A stretch of 64,000 nucleotides of DNA from Fibrobacterota bacterium. GTDB lineage: Bacteria; Fibrobacterota; Fibrobacteria; UBA5070. Below are positions 19,245-28,184 of the stretch, one piece after another (the stretch's first letter is position 1; every line of letters starts with the position of its first letter). The notes beneath the pieces were generated by a model. That model saw nothing but the letters and a program-made list of their open reading frames with translations. It had not been told where the DNA came from and made no database searches. The DNA lies in assembly GCA_016715065.1 (NCBI GenBank), contig JADKBN010000019.1:5380-69379 (forward strand), given 5' to 3'. A program made the translations under genes and the position numbers.

Positions 19245-20165
19245 TCAGAGGATCTTCTCCGCGACCGGAGCTTCGGCGTTGCGGTCGCGGCTTTGCACGA
19301 GCTCCGCGATCAATCCCAACGACAGAAATTGCACACCCAGGATCACCCCGCCCAGCGATGCCAGGAGCAGCGGGCGCACCCGCAGGCCTCCCTCCACCAC
19401 CCAGGTGTAGGCGAACCAAGGCAAAGGCGCGAAGCCCAGCAACACGGCCACCAGTCCGATCCCTCCGAACAAGTGCAGCGGCCGGCGAAGATAACGGTTG
19501 AGAAACCACAAGGTCAGCAGGTCGAACACGCCATGGAACCCACGCCAGATTCCGTACTTGCTGACCCCGAACTGGCGCGAGCGGTGGTTGACGATCTTTT
19601 CCGCGACCTTGAATCCATCCCAATGCGCCATGACCGGCAACAAACGGTGCATCTGGCCGTATAGGCGCAGGCTGGACAACACGCCGCGCTTGTATGCCTT
19701 CAAGCCGCAGTTGAAATCATGCAGTTTCAGTCCGGACACGCGCTGGACCAGCGCGTTGTAGACCCGGCTGGGAAGGGTCTTGTCGACCGGATCGTTGCGC
19801 ACCTGTTTCCAGCCGGACACCATGTCCCAGCCGGAATCGAGCATTTCCATCAATGGACGGATTTCGGCAGGGTCGTCCTGGAGATCGGCATCCATCGTGA
19901 TCACGTACTCGCCCTGGCTGGCTTGGAATCCAGCGGCCAGCGCGGCGGCCTTTCCGGCGTTGCGCCGGAAGCGGATGCCGCGGATGCGCTCGTCCTTGCG
20001 GTGCTCCTTGCGGACCTGCTCGAAGGTGTCGTCCCGGGAACCGTCGTCGATCACCAGGATCTCCCACTGCCCTTCCCAGTCGGAGAGCGCCTCGCGAATC
20101 TGTCGAAACAGCTCAGGAAGGCTTTCCGCCTCGTTCCAGGCCGGAACCACGATGCTCAAGTCCAC
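19245..20165 (-). CDS. Family 2 glycosyltransferase, DPM1/GtrB-like
   Basis: 306 aa from GTG at 20165, preceded by AAAGGGG; the much longer upstream frame is antisense to real genes. The GT-A fold is clear: LSIVVPAWNEAESL at the start, DDGSRDDT, and MDADLQDDP (metal-binding DxD). Residues after about 230 form two membrane helices (PLHLFGGIGLVAVLLGF and LLLASLGGVILGVQFLSLG), as in enzymes that load a sugar onto polyprenyl phosphate. Eleven bases separate it from the flippase-like gene before it. With the DUF2723 protein two genes upstream it could supply lipid-linked sugar for a GT-C transferase. The sugar is unknown. Confidence 0.87.
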   Translation of the reverse strand: MDLSIVVPAWNEAESLPELFRQIREALSDWEGQWEILVIDDGSRDDTFEQVRKEHRKDERIRGIRFRRNAGKAAALAAGFQASQGEYVITMDADLQDDPAEIRPLMEMLDSGWDMVSGWKQVRNDPVDKTLPSRVYNALVQRVSGLKLHDFNCGLKAYKRGVLSSLRLYGQMHRLLPVMAHWDGFKVAEKIVNHRSRQFGVSKYGIWRGFHGVFDLLTLWFLNRYLRRPLHLFGGIGLVAVLLGFAPLPWFAYTWVVEGGLRVRPLLLASLGGVILGVQFLSLGLIAELVQSRDRNAEAPVAEKIL

Positions 20166-20176
20166 GTTATCCCCTT

Positions 20177-21178
20177 TCAAGATTCCGCTTTCGGGTTTCG
20201 CCACGACAACACGATCCCCAGCACGAGGCTGGCGAAGGCCGGGGTCAGCATCCCGATGAAACTGGTGACCAACGCCAAGGCGAGACTTCCCGAGATCGCG
20301 GCCTCCGTCGCCAGACCAGGCATGACTCCCGGATAGGAAAAGAACGTCTTTTGCGCACCTTCCCGCAATCCCCAACCCCCGACAGATACCGGCACGATGG
20401 CGATCAGCGAGACCACCGGAATGAACAGGAGGATCCAGGCGAAGTCCAATGGAAGACCCAGCGCCTTGGCCGCGCACCAATGGACGATCAACCTCAGGAA
20501 CTGGGTCGCGACCGAAAGAGCCACCACGCGCACCACCACCAGAGGCTCGTCGCGATAGAGCAAAAACGACGAGCGCAGATCGCGCGCCTTGTCCAACAGC
20601 CGGCCTTCGCCCAAGACCCTGGCCATCGGGGAAATCCATCCAACCACCCGCCGGGAAAACAACACCAGGGACGCCACGCAAAAGCCGAGCGAAACGAATC
20701 CCGAACCCCAGGCAAGTTTGGAAAACAAAGGGTCGGATTGTTTGGCCACCAACAGCCAGGAAGCCACCGAAGCGAACAAGGCCAGCGTGAACAGTCCCGC
20801 AAACCGGTCCAGCAGCGTCGCGGCGATTCCACGAGTTCCGGCCTGGGCATGTTTGTGGATCTGGACCGCCCGTACGACGTCGCCTCCCACGCCGGACGGC
20901 AACACGAAGTTGAGGAACATGCCCAGGCAATAGGCACGCAACAACCGCAGTCGCGTCAAGGAAATGCCCTGCGCGGAAAGCAGGCTCGCCCATTGCCAGG
21001 TCCCCAACAGAACGGAGACGAACATCACCCCGATCGCCAAAGCCATCCACCAGGCGTTCATGGTCTGCAGATGGTGGGCCACCGCCCCCGGGTTGTTGCG
21101 ACGAACGATCCATGCCACCAACGCGGCCGTCACCAAGGCCTGCAACACGGGCCACAGAATCCGGCGAAGCTGCTTCAT
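20177..21178 (-). CDS. UPF0104/LPG-synthase-type integral membrane protein
   Basis: 333 aa with about eight hydrophobic segments. It has the family signature GVGGDVVRAVQI in the first third and VSVGGWGLREGAQKTFF in the last third, typical of the lysylphosphatidylglycerol synthase transmembrane (flippase-like, AglD/YbhN) family. It lacks the soluble aminoacyl-transfer domain of MprF, so it is not a full LPG synthase. In glycosylation clusters such proteins are often proposed to move lipid-linked substrates; that role is inferred. The start codon overlaps the stop of the GT4 gene by ATGA, indicating translational coupling. Confidence 0.82.
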   Translation of the reverse strand: MKQLRRILWPVLQALVTAALVAWIVRRNNPGAVAHHLQTMNAWWMALAIGVMFVSVLLGTWQWASLLSAQGISLTRLRLLRAYCLGMFLNFVLPSGVGGDVVRAVQIHKHAQAGTRGIAATLLDRFAGLFTLALFASVASWLLVAKQSDPLFSKLAWGSGFVSLGFCVASLVLFSRRVVGWISPMARVLGEGRLLDKARDLRSSFLLYRDEPLVVVRVVALSVATQFLRLIVHWCAAKALGLPLDFAWILLFIPVVSLIAIVPVSVGGWGLREGAQKTFFSYPGVMPGLATEAAISGSLALALVTSFIGMLTPAFASLVLGIVLSWRNPKAES

Positions 21179-22290
21179 CGGCGAGGCAGGGACCGCAAAA
21201 GAACTTCTTCAGTGCGATCGGCGACCTTGTCCCATGTGTGGGAACGCGCCCACTCCAGGCTCTGCTGTTGCAGTTTCGTCGCCAAAATCGGGTCGCCAAG
21301 CACACGAGCGATGCGATCGGCCATGGCCGCCGCATCGCCGAAAGGGACCAGGTAGCCCGTGGCACCATCGCGCACCGAGTCGCACAATCCTGGCACATCG
21401 GATGCGATGACGGGAGTTCCACAGCCATTGGCCTCGATCGAGGTCAGTCCCCATCCCTCCTTGAGGGAGGAGTTCAGGGCCACAGAAGCGCGCCGATACA
21501 GCGAGATCTTTTCCGCTTCGGAGACCCTTCCGAGAAACCTCACGCGATCCCCGATGCCCAGGCAGTCGGCAACGGAACGCAAGCGGGGAGAATCGTCGCC
21601 GGAGCCGGCCACTTCCAGCCGCGCTGACGGAAATCGATCCTTGATCAGATGCAGGGCTTGGATGAGGACATCCAGTCCCTTGTATTTCTTGACTCGTCCG
21701 AGGTACAACAACAGGTTGGGGTCCCGCTGACCGGGTTCGGGCAAGCCGTAACCGGCAAGGTCCACCCCCTCCCCCACATCGATCACCTCCCGGATCCCCA
21801 GGCCCGAAAGTTCAGCCTTCGCCGAAGGGCTGCCGGTCATCACCGGGGTCTTGCGATAGATCCAGGGAACCATCGCTTCGGAAAGCCGCACGTACAAAGC
21901 CGCTGGCAAGCTGGCTTCGCGGTGGATGGCCTTCCCGAACAGATGGTGGATGAGACCCACCACAGGCACGGAAGAAAGCCATGGAGCGGCGAACACGATC
22001 TTGTTCGAATCGTCCACGACAATTTCTGAGCGGGTTTCGCGGATCCAGCGTCGCAAGTTGGCGTACACCGTGAAATTGAAGGTGTTGGCGCCACCGACAC
22101 GGCGGATTTCGTACCCCGCGGGGTGGGTTTCCCGCGCCGCTCCACCGGTGAAGCGGTGGCAGACCAATGTGCATTTCCAGCCACGCAAGGCCAGCCGCGC
22201 CAGGACTTCATGGGCATGGACCTCGGCACCCCCTCCCTGGGGGTTGTCGAGATCCCGCCAATTGATCCAAAGGACGCGGCCACCCGTCAT
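21175..22290 (-). CDS. Family 4 glycosyltransferase
   Basis: 371 aa, GT-B fold. The N-terminal half has the acceptor-side GGGAEVHAHEVLARLALRGW. The C-terminal half has the nucleotide-sugar motif EGWGLTSIEANGCGTPVIAS (the EX7E glutamates) and LYLGRVKKYKGLDVLI. No membrane segment, so cytoplasmic or peripheral. It overlaps the DUF2723 gene upstream by 4 bases (ATGA) and the flippase-like gene downstream by 4 bases. Probably transfers a sugar to an envelope glycan or lipid-linked oligosaccharide; donor and acceptor cannot be told from sequence. Confidence 0.88.
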   Translation of the reverse strand: MTGGRVLWINWRDLDNPQGGGAEVHAHEVLARLALRGWKCTLVCHRFTGGAARETHPAGYEIRRVGGANTFNFTVYANLRRWIRETRSEIVVDDSNKIVFAAPWLSSVPVVGLIHHLFGKAIHREASLPAALYVRLSEAMVPWIYRKTPVMTGSPSAKAELSGLGIREVIDVGEGVDLAGYGLPEPGQRDPNLLLYLGRVKKYKGLDVLIQALHLIKDRFPSARLEVAGSGDDSPRLRSVADCLGIGDRVRFLGRVSEAEKISLYRRASVALNSSLKEGWGLTSIEANGCGTPVIASDVPGLCDSVRDGATGYLVPFGDAAAMADRIARVLGDPILATKLQQQSLEWARSHTWDKVADRTEEVLLRSLPRR

Positions 22291-25200
22291 TTTTTGCCTG
22301 TGTCGGCTTTCTGCGTGTCCTTGGGCTCCGGGGGCGCGGGCACGGGCAGCTGAGGCAGCTGGGGCACGGTGGGCACCGCAGGGGGCATCATCTGCTGCAT
22401 CCGGTTGACCTGGGCTTCGAACTGGGCGCGCGCATTGACCAACCGTTCGTCGCCGGGATTGATTTTCACGGCGCGATCCAGATGAGCCAATCCTTCCTTG
22501 AAGTCACCCTTCGATGCGTACAGCGAGCCCAGGTCGGCTTCCAGCTGGTAGTCGTTGGGGAACCGCTTGGTTGCGGCCAACAGCACCTTGATCGACTTGT
22601 CGACGTCGTTGGCACGGCTGGCGACTTCCGCCGCGGCGCGTTCGATCATCACCTCTTCCGGCATGCGCTTGCGAGCCGCATCCAGAAGGGAATCCGCCGA
22701 GGCGAACTTGCCCAAGCTCCCGAACAGGATGGCACCCGAATACGGCGTGCGCCATTCCTTGGGCATCAACCGTTCCGAAGCGCGGATGAGCGTGAGAATC
22801 TTGCCGACGCGGTCGTCGATCCTGCGGCGGAGCTCCAGCACCCGAGCGGTGTCCTTGGAAGATCCCGCCTCCATGTCCCAGCGCTTGGCGGCATCGGCGG
22901 AAAGCATGGCCGCCTGGATGGCGATGGACGAGTAGTTGGACTCCAGTCGACGCGAATCGTCGTCCAAAAAGCCCTTCGAGAACTCGTCGCCGGCCATGCC
23001 GCGGAACCGATAGACCTTCGAGAACAGCTCCAAGGTCCGGTCGATGTCGACAGGATCCTGCTGCATGGAGTCCGTCAGGGTGTACACCATGCCCTGCATG
23101 CGGCAGTACGGGGCGAGCCCCATCATGTTGTCTTCACCGACGGTGGCGGCGAAATGGATGGGCTTGCGCTTGGCGGACTTCTCGTTGGCCATGGCGATGT
23201 TGATCACCATGATGTCCTGTGTGGCCAGCCAGGGCTTTTGTTCCCGGGAAGGAACGGAAATCATGCGTTTGCCGATGGGAATCTCGGAGTTGGCAGGATA
23301 GGGGTTCTCCTGTCCTCCACGCTCGGAGATGTCCTTGATCTTCACGTCGGAAAACGACACGGGAACCTTGGGCTCGATGTCGCGCATCTGGCGGATGTAC
23401 CAGTCGGTGTTGATCAGGGATAGATTCACCAACCGCACGTCCGGCCTGATCCCGTAGGCGTACTGCAACGCCCACAGCGGGAACGTGTCGTTGTCGCCGT
23501 TGGTGAACAGGATTCCGTTGGGGTCGCAGGAGTTCAGCAGGTTGTATGCGTAGTCGTAGGGGATCCAGTTCAGATGACGATCGTTCTGATGCCAGTTGGA
23601 AGCACCGGCCACGACAGGCATCATGGCCACCATCGCCATGTATCCGACAAATTTTGGCTGGGACTGCCAGCGTTTGGACTGGTCGCGCAGGCGCTGGGCG
23701 TAGAGCGCGGCGGCCATGCCGTAGAGCACCGCCACCAGCACGAAGGCCGGCGTGAAGAAGTAATCGCGTTCGCGCACTTCCATGTGGACGGGACCAGGAA
23801 ACGGAGGCGGCTCGACGCCTTCGCGCTTGGCTTCCTTGGCCTGCTGCTCCCAATGGCGCAGATAGGCCACCTCGGGCCGGGTGCCGTCGGAGAAGTTCAC
23901 GTACCAGAGCATTCCGAAACTGGAAAACACGTACAGTCCGGCCAACAGCACGGAAAGCTGTTTTTGGCGGGACCAACCCAATCGAAACAGCCAAAGAAGC
24001 GGCAGATGGGCCAAAAGGACAACGGAGAGCTGCAACCAACGGTACGGAATCCAGGAAGCGATTCCGGAATAGTGGTGCCCGAAGGCCACCATCATGAAAA
24101 TTCCCCAGGAAATGCTGATGAAGACTCCCGCCAGGAGGGACCAGAGGTTGCGGTTTTCGGTCCAGTCTCGCCAGAATGGACGAGCGACGTACTGGGCCAG
24201 CAAAAAGCCGGTCACCAACATCAACACGAAGACTTGCCAGATCTTCCAGCCTTGGAAAAGAGCCAACCGTCTGCCGGAATCCTGGACATACTTGCCCGAC
24301 GTTTCCTCACGAATGGAATTGACGCCGATTGAGCTGACCAGGCTCGGGATCTTGATCCCGAACAGTTCCGTCACACGCTGGTTCTTGAACGGCGTGAATT
24401 GTTGCACCAGGTAGCCACCGTAGCCCATGTTCTCGTGCACCAAAAATTGGTTCAGCGGATTGGACCGGCGGGTCATGGAGCGCACGATCATGTTTTCCGA
24501 ACCGTATTGCTTGCGCTCGATGTATTCGCGGAACTCGCCCCAGTTGTTCAGATCGAAGGCATCGGCGAGGGAAGGCTTGTTCTTGAGGTTGTCCCACGAA
24601 TTCCTGTCCGCCAACACCAAAGGCTTGCGCACTTCCGGATCGCCTTCGTCCACGATGGGGTCCAGGCTGGAACGAATGGGGATGTACAGATACATGGACC
24701 AACCAAGCAAGGCGGCCAACGAAATGATGGACGACAATTTCCATCCCTGACGATGCAGGGTGTTGTTCCTACCCAGGACAAGCACGGCAAAGAAACTCAC
24801 GACCGCACAAAACAAGGCCAGCAGCGGGAAGAGTCCCGGCATATAGATCACGGACAACAACAACGTTCCGGCGATGTACAAGGGGTACATGCGGCGCTTT
24901 GACTCATCCACGAACACCACGTAGATCACCAAAATGGGGACAAACATGACCGTGAACATCGTGAAGTTCACACCCAGGTAACTCATGTAGATCACAAAGA
25001 CGAGCAGACGATCGCCCCAAGGAGTGGAGCGAAGATCCGTCCATTCCAGCATCAAGTACACCGAAAGCAGCGTGAAGAACATCGCGGGGGTGTACATCTC
25101 GGCTTCCACCGAAGAAAACCAGAGTGTGTCGCAGAAGGTGGACATGAGTCCGGCCAACACACCACCCAATACAGCCACCCACACGCCGGTTTCCTGTTCC

Positions 25201-25520
25201 TTGCGGGACTGGAGCATGCGGATGCCGCGAAACGCCGTCAAATAGGCGGTTCCGGCGATGAGTGCGGAAGCCAAACACGAAATCCAGTTGACGCGAGCCC
25301 CGATGTCGTCCCACCAGGTGAACATCAAGATCCCCACGCGCGCGATCAGGTGATGCAGTGGCATTCCGGGGGGGTGCGGGACCGCAAGCATGTTGCCGGC
25401 GGAGATGTACTCGCCACAATCCCAGAAGCTCACGCTGGGCGACATGGTCAGCGTGTAGACCACCAGGGCGAACAGGGTCGCTCCCAGGGCTCCAAACCAC
25501 TTCAACTTGCGCTCGGTCAC
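22287..25520 (-). CDS. DUF2723 membrane protein with C-terminal TPR region
   Basis: 1077 aa from GTG at 25520, overlapping the nusB stop (GTGA). The N-terminal part has many membrane helices and the DUF2723 signature SFWDCGEYISAGNMLAVPHP, PPGMPLHH; acidic residues in this loop recall GT-C enzymes such as protein O-mannosyltransferases. A long soluble part follows from about residue 640 (GDNDTFPLWALQYAYGIRPD). Near 950-1040 there are TPR-like helices (DYQLEADLGSLYASKGDFKE), and the tail is rich in Pro and Lys. DUF2723 proteins of Bacteroidota-type bacteria are suspected glycosyltransferases. Its neighbours (GT4, flippase-like, polyprenyl-phosphate GT2) fit a periplasmic glycosylation pathway. 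Confidence 0.85.
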   Translation of the reverse strand: MTERKLKWFGALGATLFALVVYTLTMSPSVSFWDCGEYISAGNMLAVPHPPGMPLHHLIARVGILMFTWWDDIGARVNWISCLASALIAGTAYLTAFRGIRMLQSRKEQETGVWVAVLGGVLAGLMSTFCDTLWFSSVEAEMYTPAMFFTLLSVYLMLEWTDLRSTPWGDRLLVFVIYMSYLGVNFTMFTVMFVPILVIYVVFVDESKRRMYPLYIAGTLLLSVIYMPGLFPLLALFCAVVSFFAVLVLGRNNTLHRQGWKLSSIISLAALLGWSMYLYIPIRSSLDPIVDEGDPEVRKPLVLADRNSWDNLKNKPSLADAFDLNNWGEFREYIERKQYGSENMIVRSMTRRSNPLNQFLVHENMGYGGYLVQQFTPFKNQRVTELFGIKIPSLVSSIGVNSIREETSGKYVQDSGRRLALFQGWKIWQVFVLMLVTGFLLAQYVARPFWRDWTENRNLWSLLAGVFISISWGIFMMVAFGHHYSGIASWIPYRWLQLSVVLLAHLPLLWLFRLGWSRQKQLSVLLAGLYVFSSFGMLWYVNFSDGTRPEVAYLRHWEQQAKEAKREGVEPPPFPGPVHMEVRERDYFFTPAFVLVAVLYGMAAALYAQRLRDQSKRWQSQPKFVGYMAMVAMMPVVAGASNWHQNDRHLNWIPYDYAYNLLNSCDPNGILFTNGDNDTFPLWALQYAYGIRPDVRLVNLSLINTDWYIRQMRDIEPKVPVSFSDVKIKDISERGGQENPYPANSEIPIGKRMISVPSREQKPWLATQDIMVINIAMANEKSAKRKPIHFAATVGEDNMMGLAPYCRMQGMVYTLTDSMQQDPVDIDRTLELFSKVYRFRGMAGDEFSKGFLDDDSRRLESNYSSIAIQAAMLSADAAKRWDMEAGSSKDTARVLELRRRIDDRVGKILTLIRASERLMPKEWRTPYSGAILFGSLGKFASADSLLDAARKRMPEEVMIERAAAEVASRANDVDKSIKVLLAATKRFPNDYQLEADLGSLYASKGDFKEGLAHLDRAVKINPGDERLVNARAQFEAQVNRMQQMMPPAVPTVPQLPQLPVPAPPEPKDTQKADTGKK

Positions 25521-25951
25521 GTTGCTTCTCCTTTGCTGGGGTGCGATTCACCCCGGACGATGCGGGCGATGGGATCTAGGACACCGTTGACGAATCCGCC
25601 GGATTTGACGGTCGAATAACTTTTGGCCAGCTCGATGGCCTCGTTGATGACGAGCTTCATAGGGGATTGGGGCACCTTCGCCAGTTCGGCGATGGCAAGC
25701 CGAAGGATGCACGAATCGATCAAGGCGAACCGATTGGGATCCCAGTTGCGGGCGTGTTTTTCCAGCAAGTCGGAGGTGAAACCCATGGTTTCCAATGCGT
25801 ATTCCACCAGTCGGACGGCGAACGCGCGATCTTCCGGGGTGGGTTGGAAGAACACCAACGCCTCGGGAAGGACCTGGTCGATGCTTTCGCCACGCACTTC
25901 CATCTGGTAAAGCAGATGCAGTGCGAGCTCTCTTCCTCCGCGTCCGCTCAT
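25517..25951 (-). CDS. nusB: Transcription antitermination factor NusB
   Basis: 144 aa when started at ATG 25951, whose ATGA overlaps the ribH stop; a start ten codons earlier is possible but would lie inside ribH. It is an all-helical protein with the family pattern RELALHLLYQMEV at the start, RFALIDSCILRLAIAEL in the middle and VINEAIELAKSYSTVKSGGFVNGVLD at the end (split here only by reading, it is continuous). NusB binds boxA RNA together with NusE (ribosomal protein S10) and promotes antitermination of rRNA operons. ribH-nusB is a very common gene pair. Confidence 0.95.
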   Translation of the reverse strand: MSGRGGRELALHLLYQMEVRGESIDQVLPEALVFFQPTPEDRAFAVRLVEYALETMGFTSDLLEKHARNWDPNRFALIDSCILRLAIAELAKVPQSPMKLVINEAIELAKSYSTVKSGGFVNGVLDPIARIVRGESHPSKGEAT

Positions 25952-26418
25952 GCCTCGCCGATCTTCCGGTAGAGATCGCACAGTTCCAAGGCGGAAAGCG
26001 CCGCTTCCCAGCCTTTGTTGCCGGCCTTGCCGCCAGCGCGTTGCTGGGCCTGCTCCAGGTCTTCCGTGGTGAGCACGGCGAACACCACCGGCACATTCGC
26101 CTCGTAAGCCAATTGCCCCAACGCACGGGTGGTTCCGGATACGACCTGGTCGAAATGGGGAGTCTCACCGCGGATCACGCAACCCAGGGCGATCACGGCG
26201 GAATACTTCATGGAGTCCACGCAACGGCGCGCCACGGCACCGATCTCCCAGGCGCCGGGAACGCGGATGACCACGATCTGGTCGTCGGCCACGCCATGGC
26301 GCACCAGACCGTCGCGGGCGCCTTCCACCAAGGGGTCCACCACCAGGGAATTGAAACGCGAAGCGACCAGAGCCACCGGCTTGGACGGCGCGACGAACGA
26401 CCCATCGATGCTTCGCAT
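25948..26418 (-). CDS. ribH: 6,7-dimethyl-8-ribityllumazine synthase
   Basis: 156 aa from ATG at 26418, with GGAGG upstream. It carries the lumazine synthase pattern: ASRFNSLVVDPLVEGA, VPGAWEIGAVAR, ALGCVIRGETPHFDQV with the catalytic His in TPHFD, and VPVVFAVLTTEDLEQA. It condenses 5-amino-6-ribitylaminouracil with dihydroxybutanone phosphate, the penultimate step of riboflavin synthesis, and forms large cytoplasmic shells or pentamers. It is the first gene of the leftward operon and divergent from rsmE. No FMN riboswitch was recognised in the 89-base gap. Confidence 0.96.
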   Translation of the reverse strand: MRSIDGSFVAPSKPVALVASRFNSLVVDPLVEGARDGLVRHGVADDQIVVIRVPGAWEIGAVARRCVDSMKYSAVIALGCVIRGETPHFDQVVSGTTRALGQLAYEANVPVVFAVLTTEDLEQAQQRAGGKAGNKGWEAALSALELCDLYRKIGEA

Positions 26419-26507
26419 ATAGAGACCTCCGGAAACGAAAGACAGGACAATCTAGCAAGGGTTCTCCAGACTCCAATCCGGGGCCTACACCTTTACATTT
26501 CAGTGAC

Positions 26508-27206
26508 ATGACCAGAACCTACGACGAAACATGGATCTACCACCCCCGCGCCCAGGCCGGAAGCCTCCTGGAGCTGGACGATTCAGAATCCGGACACCTC
26601 GTGCGGGTGCTTCGCTTGGCCGCCCAAACCCGATGCACGGTCACCGACGGGCACGGACAAGTCCTGAACGCCCTCTTGGAAGAGGCCCATCCTCGCCATG
26701 CCCGACTGCAATGTCTTGATGTGGCCCAGGTGTTGCCCCAGCCCCAATTGGCCTTGGCGCAGGCCGTCCTGAAGAACCGCGGACTGGAGGAAGTGGTCGA
26801 TTTGTGTTGCCAGACACCCCTGCGAAGCCTGCAACCGCTGTGGACCGATCATGTCCAGGTGGCCAGAAACCGCGACATCGAGCACCAGGTCCAACGCCTC
26901 CAAGCCAAGGCGATCGCCGCCTTGCAGCAGTCCAAACAGGCGTGGCTCTGCGAAATCCCCGCGCCGGTTGGGTTGGATTCCTGGCTTTCCGCTCGGCCAG
27001 CCGATGAGACCGTGGCCGTGTGCGACGCCTCCGGTAAACCGACAACGTTGGAAGGGCAAGCAACCCTGGTGGTTGGTCCGGAAGGTGGATTTTCCAGCCG
27101 GGAGTACGCCTTGTTCCAGGAGCGAGGCATCCTGATGGTTTCCTTGGGGGCATCCCGACTGAGAGCGACCGCCGCCGGATTCTGGGCGTTGGGCCGACTG
27201 GGCTGA
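26508..27206 (+). CDS. rsmE: 16S rRNA (uracil-1498-N3)-methyltransferase RsmE
   Basis: 232 aa, SPOUT fold with a knot. An N-terminal PUA-like region includes HLVRVLRLAAQTRCTVTDG. The C-terminal cofactor-binding knot has LVVGPEGGFSSREYALF and VSLGASRLRATAAGFWAL, matching the RsmE pattern GPEGG...LG.RILR.ETA, although the usual ILRxET reads LRAT here. It methylates U1498 in helix 44 of 16S rRNA. It is alone on the plus strand, divergent from ribH and convergent with the last gene of chemotaxis cluster I, with a 42-base gap. Confidence 0.92.
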   Translation: MTRTYDETWIYHPRAQAGSLLELDDSESGHLVRVLRLAAQTRCTVTDGHGQVLNALLEEAHPRHARLQCLDVAQVLPQPQLALAQAVLKNRGLEEVVDLCCQTPLRSLQPLWTDHVQVARNRDIEHQVQRLQAKAIAALQQSKQAWLCEIPAPVGLDSWLSARPADETVAVCDASGKPTTLEGQATLVVGPEGGFSSREYALFQERGILMVSLGASRLRATAAGFWALGRLG

Positions 27207-27248
27207 ATCTCTTTGGAAATCGTCCCCGACACTCGCTGCGGGGGTTGT

Positions 27249-28184
27249 TTACCCAGGGTGGATCGGAAGATCGATTTCCAGAAGCAAGCCCTTTTCGTCC
27301 GAGGGATGGCTCCAGGAAAGCGCCCCGCCACAGGATTCCGCCATCGCCTTGGCGAACAGAATTCCCATTCCTGTCGAGATCTGCTGGGTCTCTCCGGCCA
27401 GCAGGGCACCAGACAAAATCTGCACATCCGACACCGGCGGGCCGTCGTCCAGGCAGGTCAGGCGAACCTTGCCCTCCGTCACCTCGCCGCAGGAAATTTC
27501 CACCGTGCCACCGGAAGGCATCGCCGCCTGCCAGTGCGAATACAGGTTGGCCAACAATTGTTCAAGGGCGGTACGTTCCATCGCCACCATGGGCTCGGGT
27601 CCGCTCTTCACCCCGGCCACCGTCGTTCGCAAACCTCCGCCCATGCACCGCTCGACACGTTCCAAAGTGTCGCGCAAGGGACAAGCACGGGGGGAATCCG
27701 AGGTGGAGTGGAGTCTGCCGCGCATGGCCTGCAGCATGGCCAGGCGATTGACCTCCATCAGTCCTTGGATCTGTTGGGGGCGCAAGTATCCGGTGGAACA
27801 ATCGCGGGCCCATCGGATCCGTCGGAAGCCCAGCTCGATGCGAGCTTGCAGTTCGAGCAGGTCGTAGGGCTTGGAAACATGGTCGTCGGCGCCGACATTC
27901 ATGGCGGCGGCGGCGTCAGCGCCTTTCGATTTGGAGGTCAGAAGGATGATATGGACATGCCGCAACCCAACGCTGTCGCGCACCTGCCGACAAACCTCCA
28001 AGCCATCCAGGACGGGCATCATCCAATCCAGGATCGCCAGCGAGGGGCCATCCGGGTCCAATAATTTGGCCAACGCTTCTTGTCCGTTGCCCGCCGATTC
28101 CACTTGGTAACCCCACTTCTGGAGCACGGCTTGCAACATGACCCGCGAGATCCGGTCGTCTTCGGCCAGCAGGATTTTCTTCAT
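27249..28184 (-). CDS. Response regulator fused to a degenerate histidine-kinase-type ATPase domain
   Basis: 311 aa. Residues 1-125 are a receiver domain (ILLAEDD, phospho-acceptor Asp53 in LAILDWMMP, LLTSKSKG, KPYD). Residues about 190-305 are a HATPase_c-like domain with DDGPPV and TGMGILFAKAMAESCGGAL. There is no H-box with phospho-acceptor His, and the N-box reads NLYSHWQAA where the usual second Asn is His, so kinase activity is doubtful. It starts in the stop of cheB (ATGA) and is the last gene of cluster I. It may be a phosphorylation-controlled regulatory ATPase or a phosphate sink; the function is unknown. Confidence 0.75.
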   Translation of the reverse strand: MKKILLAEDDRISRVMLQAVLQKWGYQVESAGNGQEALAKLLDPDGPSLAILDWMMPVLDGLEVCRQVRDSVGLRHVHIILLTSKSKGADAAAAMNVGADDHVSKPYDLLELQARIELGFRRIRWARDCSTGYLRPQQIQGLMEVNRLAMLQAMRGRLHSTSDSPRACPLRDTLERVERCMGGGLRTTVAGVKSGPEPMVAMERTALEQLLANLYSHWQAAMPSGGTVEISCGEVTEGKVRLTCLDDGPPVSDVQILSGALLAGETQQISTGMGILFAKAMAESCGGALSWSHPSDEKGLLLEIDLPIHPG

